A DNA stretch of 32,078 nucleotides from JBAZKK01 sp964456925. GTDB taxonomy: Bacteria; Omnitrophota; Gorgyraeia; Gygaellales; Profunditerraquicolaceae. The DNA lies in the NCBI GenBank assembly GCA_964456925.1, contig CAYWCX010000008.1:1-32078 (forward strand), given 5' to 3'. Every line of letters begins with the position of its first letter. Within the stretch, counting starts at the first letter, position 1. The notes under the pieces were generated by a model. That model ran no database searches and was not told the DNA's origin. It saw only the letters and a list, made by a program, of their open reading frames with translations. A program made the position numbers and the translations under genes. Positions 31,482 through 32,078 of the stretch are shown in pieces.

Positions 31482-31955
31482 ATGGACGCGGGTTTGGTTT
31501 TCGCAATTGCCGGGGCAGCGGTGGTAATGGCTATTTCTGGAGTAGGCTCCGCTATCGGCGTAGCCTTTGCCGGTCAGGCCGCAGGCGGAGTAATGACGGA
31601 GGACCCCGAGAAATTCGGAAGAATGATCCCGTTAATCGGTATCCCCGGTACCCAGGGGTTTTACGGCTTTCTGATTGGGTTTTTGGTGTTGAACAAATTA
31701 AATCTTTTGGCGGCGGATATTAAAATCCCCACCCTGCATCAGGGCATTGAGATTTTTGCGATTTGCCTGGTAGTGAGCCTGGTAGAGTGTGTTTCTGCGA
31801 TTTGGCAGGGCAAGGTTTCGGTAGCCTCGATTTATATGGTGGCGAAAAAACCCGAAGAGGCGGGGAAGGCTTTGGTCATTCCGATTTTTGTGGAGATTTA
31901 TGCCATCCTCGGCCTGGCTGCGGCGTTCCTCTTGCTGCTTGGGGTAAAGATATAA
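31482..31955 (+). CDS. V-type ATPase rotor-ring subunit K, predicted Na+-binding
   Basis: A 157-residue proteolipid with four membrane helices in two hairpins. The residues that bind Na+ in Enterococcus hirae NtpK appear at matching places: T57 and Q58 in IPGTQGFYG, Q109 in IWQGKV and E138 in PIFVEIYAILG. This points to a sodium-coupled ring, by inference. The AGGAGG before the ATG is strong. The stop overlaps the start of the next gene by one base (TAATG). The operon order (G, I, K, E) fits bacterial V-type ATPases. Confidence 0.93.
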   Translation: MDAGLVFAIAGAAVVMAISGVGSAIGVAFAGQAAGGVMTEDPEKFGRMIPLIGIPGTQGFYGFLIGFLVLNKLNLLAADIKIPTLHQGIEIFAICLVVSLVECVSAIWQGKVSVASIYMVAKKPEEAGKALVIPIFVEIYAILGLAAAFLLLLGVKI

Positions 31956-32078
31956 TGTCTTTAGACTCAATTTTAAAACACATCCTTGATGAAGCGGGCG
32001 CTAAGCGCGATGAGATTATACGCGAGGCGCAAAAAGAGACAGAAGCCCTGATTCAGGCGGCTGGCGCTGAAGCCGAAG
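31955..32078 (+). CDS. V-type ATPase subunit E, N-terminal part, cut by window end
   Basis: An ATG at 31955 opens a frame that runs to the window edge without a stop (41 codons). It begins MSLDSILKHILDEAGAKRDE and continues as a charged, Ala-rich helix typical of the N-terminus of the V/A-ATPase E stalk subunit. It shares a base with the K stop. Identity comes from context and the helical start. Confidence 0.75.
   Translation, partial: MSLDSILKHILDEAGAKRDEIIREAQKETEALIQAAGAEAE

Noticed and set aside
1..32078. CRISPR arrays, rRNA genes or insertion-sequence transposases
   Set aside because: No evenly spaced repeats, rRNA-like stretches or transposase frames were seen; the only mobile element found is the intein.

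Overview
The window looks like a fragment of an uncultivated Gram-negative-type (diderm) bacterium. It encodes an outer-membrane porin, several type IV pilin-like proteins, a bacterial V-type ATPase and tightly packed overlapping genes. This mix fits an Omnitrophota/PVC-like lineage, but that placement is an impression from gene content and not a phylogeny. Both tRNA genes lack an encoded CCA. A run of 100 Ns (15821-15920) shows that the piece is a scaffold from an assembly. The same 55 bases stand on both sides of the Ns, so the gap is probably artificial.

Layout. (1) 1-2573, plus strand: the 3' part of tRNA-Glu(UUC), then glmS and rsmI. (2) 2591-6980, minus strand: a six-gene operon with a GspG-like pilin, an exported protein with 38 cysteines, an exported beta-rich protein, GspI/PilV-like and GspJ/PilW-like prepilins, and a small membrane-anchored protein. 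(3) 7145-12324: a cell-surface block with a porin and a secreted or anchored phosphodiesterase (plus strand), convergent with an exported hypothetical and an arylsulfotransferase-like beta-propeller (minus strand). (4) 12399-29105, plus strand: a long pyrimidine operon with its own promoter and attenuator, in the order pyrR, pyrB, pyrC, Mut7-C protein, endonuclease Q-like gene with an intein, FxLYD-like small protein, tRNA-Arg(CCG), LOG/TIGR00725 protein, carA, carB, mutM, ICMT-like methyltransferase, pyrK, glycosyltransferase, half-length TauE-like protein, pyrD, pyrF. (5) 29093-end: V-type ATPase genes (G/H-like, I, K and the start of E), joined to pyrF by overlap.

How it works together. 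Region 4 encodes every step of UMP synthesis except PyrE (not in the window). It is interleaved with base-damage repair genes (MutM, EndoQ-like). The operon leader holds a TTGACA/TATTAT promoter, a PyrR-binding-like hairpin, a 26-codon leader ORF whose Shine-Dalgarno lies in that hairpin, and an intrinsic terminator inside the leader ORF. This suggests attenuation combining PyrR binding with leader-peptide translation.

Main unusual points: a CarA whose whole glutaminase triad is lost (Cys to Ser, His to Tyr, Glu deleted), suggesting ammonia-dependent carbamoyl phosphate synthesis; a 361-residue LAGLIDADG intein in the PHP active-site region of an EndoQ-like nuclease; the hybrid pyr leader; and a 38-cysteine exported protein in a minor-pilin operon.
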